DNA of 64,000 nucleotides from Kineosporia succinea (GCF_030811555.1 NZ_JAUSQZ010000001.1:7189241-7253240); one strand, 5' to 3'. Counted from the first letter of the stretch, positions 15,664-26,009 are shown. Translations and numbers: made by a program. The notes: generated by a model not told the origin, from the sequence alone.

Positions 15664-18600
15664 TCAGCAACCGCAGAACGGGTCGGCATCATTGATGAAG
15701 GGGCGAAGCCGGCCCATCGTGGACCAGTCCGGCTCGGCGACGCTGACCTGCCTCAGGCTACCTTCCTGGCGTGCGTAGAAGTTGATGGACGACCAGGAAC
15801 GTTCACCGTTGGACACGGCCCGCGCTATCCAGTTCATTTCCTCTTCCGTGGCAAGGGGCTGGCCACTGATGTCCCCGCCCCTCGCCACCGCGGTCGCGAA
15901 AGTACCGGCCGGGTTGCTCTGCGGGCCGAGCCCGTCGAGATTGACGTGCAGACGAGCGTTGGTGTCGCGAATGGCAGCCTGCACCGGTGCCCGCCATTCA
16001 TCGGGACTCATGTTCCCGAAGTGGCTGATGCCCTTGCTCTCGGCCCATTCGTACGTGCCACTCTGTTTCATACCCAGAGCAACATCGCAATTGTGAACCA
16101 GAATGTCGATCGATCCGGCGACCACGTAGTAGGTGTGGACGTTGTCGACGGTGAGGTTGTAGACCGTCTCGAATCGGGTCGTGGTGCTGCTTTCCCCGAC
16201 TTCGACCGGCCCGTCGCGAGGGGCTGCCGAGGCGAGGTGATCACCGGCCTTCAGGTGGTCCGCGACAACCCAGCGACCAGGGCCGTCGGAGGCTACCTCC
16301 CCGGTGGACGCCGATTCGTCGGCGCGGACCCAGAACGGGTGTCCGGCGGTGGCGGTCAGAGTCCCGGTGGTCGCTCCCTCCGACACCTCGAGCGTCGTGA
16401 GGTCCTTCTGCCCCTGGCCGACGATGAGTCCCGTGACCGGCTCGTTCGAGGTCTTTCCAGTCGTCGGATCAGTGGCCAGGACCAGGTCACCGACCTCGAC
16501 GTCCTCGATCGCCTTCGTGGAGCCGTCCGCCATACGAACGGGTGTTCCGGCCACGAAACTGTTCGTCCTGCAGCTCTTCCCCAGTTTGCCGGCACCCTTG
16601 AGAAGCCCGGCGGTGCCGGCGCCGACTGCCGCTGACGTGGCGACCTGCTGGAGATCGACGTTGCCGGTCGACAGGAACTGGCCGGTTGCGTCGCTCAGCC
16701 CCTCGGCCGCACCGGCACTGGCCATGACGCCGACGACCGACCCGGCTCCACCGGTGGCAACCGTGACCGCACCGGCAACAGCTCCCGAAACGGCACCAGT
16801 GGCGGCACATCCAGCAATCGAGCGGCCGGGAGCGCAGGTGAGGGCGCTGGTCACGGCTCCGCCGACGGCGAAGCCGGCGACGATGCAGGCCGGGGTTCCC
16901 ACACCTCCGCTGGCTATCGTGCAACCGGCGGTGGTCAGGGCACCGGCTGCGATACCGAGGACCATGGGGGCTGCGGCCTGGGCTATTTCGCTGGCGGCGC
17001 TGATCGCGACGCTGACGTTGTCGAGTACGACTCCGGCTGAGGCGACGGCCTTCTGGTAGACCGCCGTGGTTGCCTTGGCGACGTCCTGGACCACGACCTT
17101 CGTGGCCTGGACCACCGCCGCGGGGAGTTTCGCGGTGGCGGAGACGACCTTCTTCATGCCGGTCAGGACCGGCTTCATCAGGGCCTTCACCGCCGGCAGC
17201 GGGTTGTGCTTGATCACTTGCGCGGCCGCGGCCTTGGCCTTCTTGGTCACGGCCTTGGCGTGGGCGATCGCGGCCTTCTTCGCCGCCTCGGCTCTCTGTT
17301 TCGCGTAAGCGGCTGCTGCTGCGGCTTTTTGCTTGATGTACGAGGCCGATTGGCTGACCTTGTTCACCACGTAGCTGATCGCGGCCTTACCGGTGTTGTA
17401 GATCTTCGCCGCGGCCTTCGCCACGTACTTCGCGGCCGTCTTGACCGCCGAGACCGCCTTCGACGCCACGTACGTGACGGCCTTCCACGTGTACGACGCC
17501 GCCGTGCGCACCGCACTACCCACCGTCTTCGCGGCACTGGTCACCGCACTCGAAACAGCCGAGGCGGCCTTGGAGCACCAGCCGCAGGAGGGCCAGTTGC
17601 CGTCCGGGTCGCTCAGGTCCATCGGGTCACCGGCGGCGTAGGTGTAGCCGTTGGCCAGGATGGACGCGCCACCGGCGTAGGTCTGCGGGTCACGGGAGTC
17701 GAAGCTGCCGGTCGCCGAGTTGTACCAGCGGTCGCCCATGTTCACTTCGTCGGTGTCCGGGTCGGTCCACGAACCCTGGTAGCCCAGGTGGTGCCCGGTA
17801 CCGGAGGACGCGGTCTCCTGGCCCCAGGGGTCGTAGGCCTTGGAGTCGTCGAGCGTGGAGAGCGTGGTGTTCGAGGCCGCGAAGTTCGCGACCAGGTCAC
17901 CGTGCTGGTCCTGCAGCGAAAGGCTCGTCGTGGAGCCGTTCTGGATCGCCAGCAACTCGTCGTACGCACCCCGGGCGTAGGTCTCGGTGCCGTCGGAGAC
18001 GACGCCGTCGCTGGCGCCGGCGTAGGTGAAGGTGTTACCGCCGCGAGAGTCGATGCGGTCCAGGCCGTCGTAGCTGTAGCTGGTGCCGTCCTGGTTGATC
18101 AGCCGCTCGAACGCATCGAACGTGAACTTCTCCGTGTACCCCGAACTCGTGCGCCCCGACAGGGTTCCGTTCGCGGCGTAGGAGTACGTGTAGTCGCCGT
18201 CGGACTGGACCTGGTTGCGCTCGTTGAACGTCGAGGTCTTGTCCCCGGCCTTGACCCGGTTACCCGAGTCGTCCCAGCCGTACTCGGTGCTCTCCGTGCC
18301 GGAGTCCCACTTCGTCAACCGGCCCGCGTCGTCGTAGCCGTACGTGTTGGCGGCTGCGCCGGCGGTGCCGGTGGTCTTCTTGGAGATCATCCGGTCGTCG
18401 ACGTCGTACCCGTACGTGATCGACGAGACCGTCTCCCCCGCCGAGTTCTTCAGCGTGTCCGACGTCGTGCGGCCCCGGTCGTCGTACTCGTACGAGCGCA
18501 CCCGCCCGTACCCGTAGTCGACCTTCTTCACCGAACCCGACGCGTCATACTCAAGATTCGTCGTCGCGGCCTTCAGGCCGTCCTTCTCCTGGACCAGACG

Positions 18601-21600
18601 CCCCTTGTCGTACGTGAACGTCGCCGTCCCCGCACCATCGACGCGTGAGGTCACGTTGCCGTCACCGTCATAAGCGAACGACGCGCTACCCGAACCACCG
18701 GTGGCCGTGATCAGCCCACCCCGGTCGTCATAGCTGTAGGTGTTCGCACCGTTAGGAGCATTGACGCTCGTGACCTGCCCGAGCTGGTCGTACCCGTAGG
18801 TGTGGTCGGTGGTCGTGACCTCGGCCCCGGTGCCGGTCTCCTTCGTCATGCGGCCGGCCGCGTCGAACGTCCGGTTGCGCGTCACCCCGCCCGGCGCCAC
18901 CAGTTTCACCGGGTTGCCGTTCACGTCGTACGAGACGGACCACGTGCGGTCGGCGGCGTTCGGGTACGCCTTCGTCGACGGTTCGACCGCCGACTCCGCC
19001 AGCCCCAGAGAGTTGAACGTGTAGGTGAAGTCGTTGCCCCGCCCGTCCGTGTACCGGGTCCGGTTACCGTTCGCGTCATACCCGAACGACGTCGTGATCG
19101 TGTGCGCATCACTCGTCGGCTCGGTCTGCTTCGTCAGCTGCCCCAGCGCGTCATACGTGTACGTCCGCTTCGTGCCCAGCGGGCTCAGCGCCTCCAGCAG
19201 GTTCCCGGCCGCGTCATACGAGTACGACTGCGTGCGCAGGATCTTCCCCGCCGCGTTCACGTCCGACTCCTGGGCGAGCTGCCCGAACCCGTCGTACGTG
19301 TTCTGCGTCGTACGACCCAGTCCGTCCGTCACCCGGATCGTGTTGCCCTGCTCGTCATACCCGTACTGCGTCTTCACGCCATTCGGGTCCGTCGTCGTCG
19401 TCAGCTGACCCAGCGTGTCGTACGTGTTCGTCGACACCGCACCCGTCGGCGACGTCGTCGTGGTCAGCCGGCCCGAGTCGTCGTAGGCGAACTTGGTCGT
19501 GTAGTTGTCCGCGTACGGGTACCGCTCCACCTGCGTCGAGGTGATCGCCCGGTCCAGATCGTCGTACGTCGACTGGACCTCACCACCACGCGGGTCCCTC
19601 ACCGACAGAACCTCACCGACGCGGTTGTACGTGTAGTGCCACACCGCCCGGGTGTCATTGTCCGAGGTGGGCTGCGACTGCGTGATCAGCCGGTCGAGCT
19701 TGTCGTACACGTACGTCGTGTACGCACCGCGCGCGTCCGTCGCCTTCACGACGTTCCCGGCCTCGTCGTACTCCACCGTCGACGACGGCGTCACCGACGT
19801 GCTCGAACCCGGTGCCTTGTACGGCGTTCCGGTCTGCTTCACCACCCGGCCCAGCCGGTCGACGGTGGCCGTGGCGATGTTGCCCAGCGGATCGCGCGAG
19901 GCCACCTCGTCGTCGTACGTGTTGTACCCGGTCAGGACCTTCGACTTCACCGAAGCCGCCGCACCACCCACGTTCTCCGTGGACACCGCCGGCGCCGTCG
20001 ACGAAACCCGCCGCGACATCTGGTCGTACTCGTACGTACTCGTGAAATCAGCAGCCGACGCACCCGCCACGTTCCCCCGCGGATCGGTCTGCGCCACGAC
20101 CAGGCCACGCTGGTCGTACTTGTACGTGCTCGTACGCGACGGCGCCGCCGAAGCGTTGTTGTCCACCACCGACTGCGCCACCTGCCGACCGGCCGTGTCG
20201 TAGTCGAACGTGACGGTCTGACTGAGGCCCAGAGAAGGCTGCAGCGAGTTCGACGTCGAGCCGGTGCTGACCGTCTTCTTCACGTTGCCGGCCAGGTCAT
20301 ACGTGTACGCCGTACGCCGCATCACCCCCGACGGGTTCTCGACCTCCGTCGCCACCTGCCCCGTCGCCGTATACGTGTACTTCGTGACGTCCTTACCGTC
20401 CGAGGACGCCTCGGTCAGCACGTTCCCGGCCCCGTCGTACGTGTTCGACGTGATCACCACATCGCGCTTCGAACCGTCCGCGTTGTGGAAGTCCTTCAGC
20501 GTCAACGTGTTCAGCGAGTTGTCGCGGTTGTACGCGTACTCCAGCGTGCGACCCATCGCATCCGTGTCCGTCAGCAGACGCCCACCCAGGTCGTACGTGT
20601 AGTTGTGCAGAATCAGGTACTCACCCGTGTCCGGCGCCTGGTCCGGATCCCCCTGCCAGTCCCACAACCGCACCTGCGCGATAGCGCTGCGCGCGGTGTA
20701 CCCGTACTCGTACCTGCGGCCCTTCGCATCGACCACACTCGTACGGTTACCCAGAAGGTCGTACTCGTAGGAGATCTCGTTACCGACCGCGTCCTCAGTC
20801 TTGAGGATGTTGCCGTGATCGTCGTACTCGAACAACGTCTGACGCGGCTCGTCATTACCCTGCAGATCCTCGACCCGCGTCGCCACCGCATTGCCGTTGC
20901 CGTCATACGCGTAACCCGTACGCCGCTGATGCTTCACACCACTCACGGCATCCGTCATCACCGGCTCGGTCATCGACGTCATCCGCGACAACGCGTCATA
21001 CCCGAACGTCGTGGTCACCCCACCGGGGTAGGCATCCGAAATCTCGGTCTCGGAGGCCTTTCGCCCCAGGACGTCGTACGCGTACTTGGTAACGAGGCCA
21101 GAGGGCTCGGTGACCTGGGTCAGGTCACCGAAGCTGTTGTAACCGAACTTCGTCACCGCGCCGAGCGGGTCCGTGCTCGTCACCGGAAGGCCGACCGGAA
21201 CCGTGCCACCGTCGGTCGAGACCTGACCGCCCGTGGAGTACGTGTTCTTGACGACGCCACCGTCGGGACTCGTCTGCGTGGCCAGGTTCCCGCCGGCCGC
21301 ATAGGTGTAGGTGGTGCGGTAGGTGTTGTCCTTCGCATCGGCAGAGCGCCCGTCGCGGGTCTCGACGACCAGGTCGTTGCGCGGGTCGAACTCGTTCGTG
21401 ATCGTGCTCGGGTAGGTCGAGTACTCGGTGTGGCAATCGGCGTTCGACGTCTGGCAGGTGGTCGTGGAGACCGTGTTGCCGCGGGCGTCGTACCCCAGGC
21501 GGGTCGTGTTGCCGTTCTCGTCGGTGATGGACGTCTGGTGACCGGCATCGTCGTAGCCGTAGGTGCGCACGCTGAGGCCTTCCAGCGTGTAGAACACCGG

Positions 21601-24600
21601 CCCCGTCGCCTCACCGGGCACCAGCACGCAGAACACCGGGTCTCCGGGTTCGGGCTGGGTGCAGTTGTCCTCACCGTCGTCGGTCGGTTCCGGCACCGGC
21701 GTGGGTTCGTACTGCGAACTCATGGCCAGGCCGGTGGGCATACCGGTGCGCAGCACCTGACCGGTCAGCGCGTCGTACTCGTACAGGTACGGCGCACCGT
21801 AGGCGTTGCGCACCTGAACGCTGCGGCGCAGGTCGCTGTCGTCGCCGTAGACCATGGGCTTGCCCACGGTCCAGACGCCACCGTGGGTGTCCGTGTACCG
21901 CGAGACCCGGTCGCTCGAAACGTCATAAGCGACATCCACTCCCGTCGCGCCGTTCGGCAGCACGATCCGGGTCAGGCTGCTGGCCGCCGTCCTTGCGAAG
22001 CCGTAGTGGCTCTTGACCGCAGCGGAACCGAGCGGGTGGTCGTAGATCGCCACCTCGTCCACACTGCCGTTGAAGTACTTCCGCGCCGCCGAACCCCAGC
22101 CCGGCCAGGAAGCCGGTGTGGTGGCGTAGGCGGCACCGACCTGGTTGAACGCCAGCGTGTCCTGTGTGATCGCAGCACTGAGCTTGCCCACAGAAACGCC
22201 GTCGAGGTACAGCGTGCTCACGTTGCCCGAGGCGCTCAGCACCGCGTGGTGCCACTGCCCGTCGTTCACCGTGCCGCTGGTGGTGATCGGCGCGATCGTC
22301 CCGGTCGAGAACTGGCCTCGCAGCTTGCCGTCCGTGCCGACGTACAGCGTGGGCACACCCAGCGTCGACGTCGCCGTGAGGTCCTTGTCCTGATAGCCCA
22401 GCAGCGGCCCGTTCGAGGTGGTCTTGAACCACAGCTCGACGGCCTGGTTCACACTGCGCCGCACCGAACCCTTGGGCAGCGCGACCGAACTGCTCGTCCC
22501 GTTCAGCGTCGCCGCCGTGTCCGGCGAACCCGCGATCGCACCGGCGGATTCCAGCGTCGCGGCGTTGTACGTTCCCGAGTCCTTGCCCAGGTTGACCGCG
22601 ATCTCGCTACCGACGTCCGGGTCCCCGGAGCTCTCGCCCAGGCGGTAGTACGACTCCGGCCGGTCTTCCAGAACCGCCGTGCGGTAGTGCGAACCGTCCG
22701 CGTACGTGTACCCCGTGCAGACCTCGCCCGGGGCGCAGGCCTTCGTCAGCAGGTCGCCCTCGTACGTGTACGTCCACGTCAGCGGCTTGCCGTCGACCGG
22801 GTCGGTGCTGACCGAGGCAACGTGCGAGCCCGACCAGGTGAACGTCAGCGTGCGCTCGGTGCCCTCGACAGAGGTGTTCGGAACCGACTGGGCCTGCGTG
22901 AGGTGACCCGACGCGTCCCACATCAGTTCGACGGCACGGCCGAAGGAATCGGCGATCCTGGTGAGGCGGCCGCCGGCGTCGAAGGTGTACTTCGCTCCCC
23001 CGCGGTCGGTGAGCGTCCAGACCTTGGTCGATGCGTTCTGCGTCAGCGCCGCGATGCGCCCGGTCGGCGCCGCGTACGTACCATCAGCGTTACGGCCGAA
23101 ACGCACCTGCCGGCCGTCCGAATAGGTGACGACGACGTTCCCGCTGCCGTCGTCGTCCGGCACGACCTGCATGTCGTAGACCGTGGTCCACCCGGCACCG
23201 AACATCCCGGTGCGCCGCGGGTCGAGGCTGTTGTAGGTGCGCAGCACGTTGAGCGCGGGCCCGGTCACGACGACCGGGGCGTCCATGGACGACGTGGTGT
23301 AGTTGCCGACCTGCGGGTCCACATCGAGCGAGGCGTCGGCATTCGCCGAACCGGACACGTTGGCCGAGACGGCCGGCTGCGGAACCGTGGTGAACAGGTC
23401 GGCCTTGCCCTCGGTGGTCACCGAGCCATTGGCGTCCTTGACCCACGCCTGCCACGTGTAGTGCTTGCTCCACGCCAGCGTCCCGGACGGCAGCGTCCAC
23501 GAGACCTTGCTGCTGTAGTCCCGCACCGCACACGCCGGAGCGGTCTGCCCCTCGTCCGGGACCTCACAGACCTGGAACTTGTAGGTCAGCGCCGAACTGG
23601 CCGCGTCCACGTCCATGGCCTGCGCCCACAGCTGTGGGGCCAGCGTCGGCGACTCGTACCCGTTGTCCGGGTAGAGCTGCTTGACCACCGGGGGGACGTT
23701 GTAGACGGCGAGGTTGATCCGGATCGGCTCGACCTGGTAGTCGGTGAACCACAACGGCTTCTGCGGGGTGTTCTTCACCATCGAGAAGTCGAGGAAGTAC
23801 TGTCCCTGCGGCAGGGCCTTGATCGTGGCGCTGATGGTGGTCTTGGCGCCGTGGGCCACGTTGCCGCTCAGCGTGCCGGTCTTGACCTGCTTGACGGCCT
23901 TGCCGTCCTTGTCGTAGACCCGGTAGCCCAGGTAATACGTTGAGGGAGTCCAGGTCTCGGAGCCGGTGTTGGTCACCTGGACGGAGACCTTGCCGTCCTG
24001 GTTCTGCAGCACCGTCGGCTTGGGCACGGCGTTGGTGATCTTGTACGACGCGTCGTAGGGGCTGTGCGTCACGTACAGGCGCGGCGCGTTGGCGGTCCCG
24101 ATACCGGCGATGCGCTTCCAGGCGCTGGAGTCGCCGGCGGCGGCGCGCAGGCTGATGCCGTTGTTGGCCTTGCCGTCGGCCCAGCCCTGCACGAGCTTGT
24201 TACCCGCATCGCCCAGGTCGTAGGTCGTGGCCTTGGTCGCCGGGCACGCCGAGCTGGTCTTGCCCTGCGCGATGTACCCGTACGCGAACGACTTCGAGCC
24301 CAGCTTCGCACCCGTGCTCGGGCCCGGGTAGGAGTAGCCCGGTCCCGCGCTCCAGGACTGGTCCACCGCGTACACGTTCAGCGGACGCGCCTTGCACGAG
24401 GGAGCGTCATAGCCGACCAGGCTGAGCTGCACCCCGTAGATCGTGTGGTCCTGCAACGCGGAGACCATGTCGTTGAACTTGACGTACGCCGCCGAGTTCG
24501 AGCCGTCGAGGTAGCCGACGGTCATCTCCTGCGTATTGGCGCTCGAACTCGACCCGCGAACGGTCATCGAGGAGTCACCCGGACTGTCCCGCACCGGAAG

Positions 24601-25749
24601 CTTCACCGCGACACTGGGATCAATCATCACCGGGAACGCCCGGTCGGGATCAGCCAGCCATTTCTCATCGATCGTGACGGTCAGCACCGAACCGTCGAGC
24701 GCATAGGTGACCGCGTCGGACTGCGTCGGCCCGCGCGCGGACGTGCCCGCGTCGACCATGTAACCGGCCGGGATCCGCGCCCTCTCCCCACCCTGGGCGT
24801 CCGTCAGCACCACCGCACCATCGTCCAGCTGCGCCGTCAGGCCCTTCAGGTCCAGGTCAAAGGCATACGAAGTCGGAGCCGAGGACGACTTGAGCACCAG
24901 GGTCTCTTTGGCGCCGGTCCCGGTGGCGGCGAGTTTCAGGTCGACGTCCTCGAGAACATCCGCGTACGTGACCTCGGAGCCGTTCGTCACCCCGGCACTG
25001 GTCTTCGCGCCGCGCAGGCCGTAGCTCAGGGCGTGCTCGTCGTCGATCGTGACCGAGGCCAGAGCCTGGGCGTTCGCGGAGGCCGCGAACGTCGTGCCCA
25101 CCGGGTCGGCCGCCGCCGCCAGCTGCGATCCCTGCTTCTCCAGCGTCGTGTCGACCGACTCCCACGAACCGTCACCGGTCTGGAAATTGGCGACGCCGCT
25201 GGAGAATTCGGTGGTCTGCGTCCCGTCGGCGTTCTGGTAGACCTTCTCGCTCGCCGAACGCTGCTCCGGCAGCTCGACGCTGGTCTGCGGGTCGAAACCC
25301 TCCACCGGCTCGGCCCCGGCCGCCTCCACGACCTTCGCCGTGTTCGCCGTGGTGACCGACGCGTCCTCAAACGTCTGCAGCGGATACCGACCACGCCGCG
25401 ACTGCGGCACCGTCGTGTTCTGCTTCTGCCCCTCCCCCACCGACACGTCGGCAGCGCTGCCCCAACGCTGCTCGGGAGCGTCCGCCGCCTCATGACGGAT
25501 CTTCTTGGCCACCGCCTGCTGGGCGATCGCCGCCGACGGCGAGATCGTCGAGAGCAACAGCGGCACACCGGCGATCGCGAACAGCACACCGGCACGACGA
25601 CGCGAACGGACGCCGTCCGGGCGCGACTGACCGCCGTCCGGGCGCGACTGACCGCCGTCCGGGCGCGACTGACCGCGGGCAAAGAGAGACCAGGACAAGG
25701 GAGAGACCTCGCTAAAGGGATTTACCACCGAAAGCCCACGAAGCATCAC
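15664..25749 (-). CDS. giant Sec-exported Rhs polymorphic toxin with DNRLRE, LamG, YD repeats, HINT and C-terminal toxin
   Basis: Up to 3361 residues. GTG-ATG at 25749/25746 opens the frame; a TTG at 25698 with GAGG upstream is an alternative start. Order: signal peptide (about 50-75); DNRLRE-type stalk domain (about 385-570); CARDB/Ig-like segments; DUF6531-like start of the Rhs cage (TYNSLDPRRTGMFGAGWT); LamG-like insert (about 1030-1240); dozens of YD repeats (YDxxGN/YDALGQ); Rhs core (YDPWGQ ... NGYTYAAGDPMDLSDPDG, about 2650-2715); an Ala/Lys-rich, partly hydrophobic linker; a HINT domain (about 3060-3220, from Cys at 16570-16572 through SFVAGTPV and GHPFWV to VHN); and a 141-residue tail (15667-16089). 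HINT cleavage at HN|C would release the tail. The tail (EWAESKGISHF, DEWRAPVQAAI, LHVNLDGL, GERSWSSINFY, EPDW) recalls the type 27 polymorphic toxins, from memory. Its immunity gene follows. Confidence 0.93.
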   Translation of the reverse strand: MMLRGLSVVNPFSEVSPLSWSLFARGQSRPDGGQSRPDGGQSRPDGVRSRRRAGVLFAIAGVPLLLSTISPSAAIAQQAVAKKIRHEAADAPEQRWGSAADVSVGEGQKQNTTVPQSRRGRYPLQTFEDASVTTANTAKVVEAAGAEPVEGFDPQTSVELPEQRSASEKVYQNADGTQTTEFSSGVANFQTGDGSWESVDTTLEKQGSQLAAAADPVGTTFAASANAQALASVTIDDEHALSYGLRGAKTSAGVTNGSEVTYADVLEDVDLKLAATGTGAKETLVLKSSSAPTSYAFDLDLKGLTAQLDDGAVVLTDAQGGERARIPAGYMVDAGTSARGPTQSDAVTYALDGSVLTVTIDEKWLADPDRAFPVMIDPSVAVKLPVRDSPGDSSMTVRGSSSSANTQEMTVGYLDGSNSAAYVKFNDMVSALQDHTIYGVQLSLVGYDAPSCKARPLNVYAVDQSWSAGPGYSYPGPSTGAKLGSKSFAYGYIAQGKTSSACPATKATTYDLGDAGNKLVQGWADGKANNGISLRAAAGDSSAWKRIAGIGTANAPRLYVTHSPYDASYKITNAVPKPTVLQNQDGKVSVQVTNTGSETWTPSTYYLGYRVYDKDGKAVKQVKTGTLSGNVAHGAKTTISATIKALPQGQYFLDFSMVKNTPQKPLWFTDYQVEPIRINLAVYNVPPVVKQLYPDNGYESPTLAPQLWAQAMDVDAASSALTYKFQVCEVPDEGQTAPACAVRDYSSKVSWTLPSGTLAWSKHYTWQAWVKDANGSVTTEGKADLFTTVPQPAVSANVSGSANADASLDVDPQVGNYTTSSMDAPVVVTGPALNVLRTYNSLDPRRTGMFGAGWTTVYDMQVVPDDDGSGNVVVTYSDGRQVRFGRNADGTYAAPTGRIAALTQNASTKVWTLTDRGGAKYTFDAGGRLTRIADSFGRAVELMWDASGHLTQAQSVPNTSVEGTERTLTFTWSGSHVASVSTDPVDGKPLTWTYTYEGDLLTKACAPGEVCTGYTYADGSHYRTAVLEDRPESYYRLGESSGDPDVGSEIAVNLGKDSGTYNAATLESAGAIAGSPDTAATLNGTSSSVALPKGSVRRSVNQAVELWFKTTSNGPLLGYQDKDLTATSTLGVPTLYVGTDGKLRGQFSTGTIAPITTSGTVNDGQWHHAVLSASGNVSTLYLDGVSVGKLSAAITQDTLAFNQVGAAYATTPASWPGWGSAARKYFNGSVDEVAIYDHPLGSAAVKSHYGFARTAASSLTRIVLPNGATGVDVAYDVSSDRVSRYTDTHGGVWTVGKPMVYGDDSDLRRSVQVRNAYGAPYLYEYDALTGQVLRTGMPTGLAMSSQYEPTPVPEPTDDGEDNCTQPEPGDPVFCVLVPGEATGPVFYTLEGLSVRTYGYDDAGHQTSITDENGNTTRLGYDARGNTVSTTTCQTSNADCHTEYSTYPSTITNEFDPRNDLVVETRDGRSADAKDNTYRTTYTYAAGGNLATQTSPDGGVVKNTYSTGGQVSTDGGTVPVGLPVTSTDPLGAVTKFGYNSFGDLTQVTEPSGLVTKYAYDVLGRKASETEISDAYPGGVTTTFGYDALSRMTSMTEPVMTDAVSGVKHQRRTGYAYDGNGNAVATRVEDLQGNDEPRQTLFEYDDHGNILKTEDAVGNEISYEYDLLGNRTSVVDAKGRRYEYGYTARSAIAQVRLWDWQGDPDQAPDTGEYLILHNYTYDLGGRLLTDTDAMGRTLEYAYNRDNSLNTLTLKDFHNADGSKRDVVITSNTYDGAGNVLTEASSDGKDVTKYTYTATGQVATEVENPSGVMRRTAYTYDLAGNVKKTVSTGSTSNSLQPSLGLSQTVTFDYDTAGRQVAQSVVDNNASAAPSRTSTYKYDQRGLVVAQTDPRGNVAGASAADFTSTYEYDQMSRRVSSTAPAVSTENVGGAAASVKSKVLTGYNTYDDEVASRDPLGNIATATVDRLGRVVKQTGTPYKAPGSSTSVTPSSTVEYDEAGNVVKATDARGAYTTYVYDKLDRLITQSQPTSDNDTRAVWHYTYNRVGEVLSVRDPRGGEVQSTYDDLDRAITSTQVERYPYADNYTTKFAYDDSGRLTTTTSPTGAVSTNTYDTLGQLTTTTDPNGVKTQYGYDEQGNTIRVTDGLGRTTQNTYDGFGQLAQESDVNAAGKILRTQSYSYDAAGNLLEALSPLGTKRTYTYDALGQLTKQTEPTSDAHTITTSFGYDANGNRTRYTDGRGNDFTYTFNSLGLAESAVEPSTKAYPNAADRTWSVSYDVNGNPVKLVAPGGVTRNRTFDAAGRMTKETGTGAEVTTTDHTYGYDQLGQVTSVNAPNGANTYSYDDRGGLITATGGSGSASFAYDGDGNVTSRVDGAGTATFTYDKGRLVQEKDGLKAATTNLEYDASGSVKKVDYGYGRVRSYEYDDRGRTTSDTLKNSAGETVSSITYGYDVDDRMISKKTTGTAGAAANTYGYDDAGRLTKWDSGTESTEYGWDDSGNRVKAGDKTSTFNERNQVQSDGDYTYSYAANGTLSGRTSSGYTEKFTFDAFERLINQDGTSYSYDGLDRIDSRGGNTFTYAGASDGVVSDGTETYARGAYDELLAIQNGSTTSLSLQDQHGDLVANFAASNTTLSTLDDSKAYDPWGQETASSGTGHHLGYQGSWTDPDTDEVNMGDRWYNSATGSFDSRDPQTYAGGASILANGYTYAAGDPMDLSDPDGNWPSCGWCSKAASAVSSAVTSAAKTVGSAVRTAASYTWKAVTYVASKAVSAVKTAAKYVAKAAAKIYNTGKAAISYVVNKVSQSASYIKQKAAAAAAYAKQRAEAAKKAAIAHAKAVTKKAKAAAAQVIKHNPLPAVKALMKPVLTGMKKVVSATAKLPAAVVQATKVVVQDVAKATTAVYQKAVASAGVVLDNVSVAISAASEIAQAAAPMVLGIAAGALTTAGCTIASGGVGTPACIVAGFAVGGAVTSALTCAPGRSIAGCAATGAVSGAVAGAVTVATGGAGSVVGVMASAGAAEGLSDATGQFLSTGNVDLQQVATSAAVGAGTAGLLKGAGKLGKSCRTNSFVAGTPVRMADGSTKAIEDVEVGDLVLATDPTTGKTSNEPVTGLIVGQGQKDLTTLEVSEGATTGTLTATAGHPFWVRADESASTGEVASDGPGRWVVADHLKAGDHLASAAPRDGPVEVGESSTTTRFETVYNLTVDNVHTYYVVAGSIDILVHNCDVALGMKQSGTYEWAESKGISHFGNMSPDEWRAPVQAAIRDTNARLHVNLDGLGPQSNPAGTFATAVARGGDISGQPLATEEEMNWIARAVSNGERSWSSINFYARQEGSLRQVSVAEPDWSTMGRLRPFINDADPFCGC
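16090..16572 (-). other. HINT (intein-like) self-cleaving domain inside the Rhs toxin
   Basis: 161 residues start at a Cys (C-RTN-SFVAGTPV), contain the block-B-like TATAGHPFWV with its conserved His, and end VHN before Cys at 16087-16089. This C ... TxxH ... HN|C layout is that of polymorphic-toxin HINT domains, which cut to free the C-terminal toxin. Confidence 0.85.
25610..25672. repeat. 21-bp tandem repeat, three copies, in the Rhs signal-peptide region
   Basis: The unit CCGCCGTCCGGGCGCGACTGA occurs three times (the first copy has A in place of its first C). It keeps the frame and encodes a repeated SRPDGGQ in the charged N-region before the signal-peptide core. Slippage would change the N-region length without breaking the gene, or none of it matters if the TTG at 25698 is not the true start. 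Confidence 0.85.
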
Positions 25750-25884
25750 ACGCAGGGTGAAGGGGTGTATTCATCCCAAATACCGATTCACAGATCGACC
25801 GACCCCTGCTATGCGGCACGGTGCTTGGTCACGTGGAGTTGCATCGCCCGAGAAGCCACTCACAGGGCGTGAATTCATGTTTGA

Positions 25885-25892
25885 CAACGTTG
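25885..25892. promoter_or_regulatory. CAACGTTG palindrome in the Rhs/aldo-keto reductase divergent region
   Basis: This 8-bp palindrome lies inside TTGACAACGTTGCAA (25881-25895), overlapping a TTGACA -35-like hexamer. The same CAACGTTG occurs in the other divergent region at 35574-35581. It is compatible with a LacI-type operator core. Confidence 0.25.
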
Positions 25893-26009
25893 CAATTCCG
25901 CAATCTCACGTTCACGGTTGTGGCCTGGACCACTCCAGAGATGTTGCTCACGGCAAGCATCACCCACGCCCGGTGCCCCGCCCGCCAGGTGACGGGGCCC
26001 GTCAGCGGG

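Noticed and set aside
18802-23943. A 1713-codon open frame on the plus strand opposite the giant Rhs gene
   Set aside because: It is antisense to YD-repeat coding sequence, is dominated by Arg/Val/His, has no domain, and arises from the high third-position GC of the real gene.
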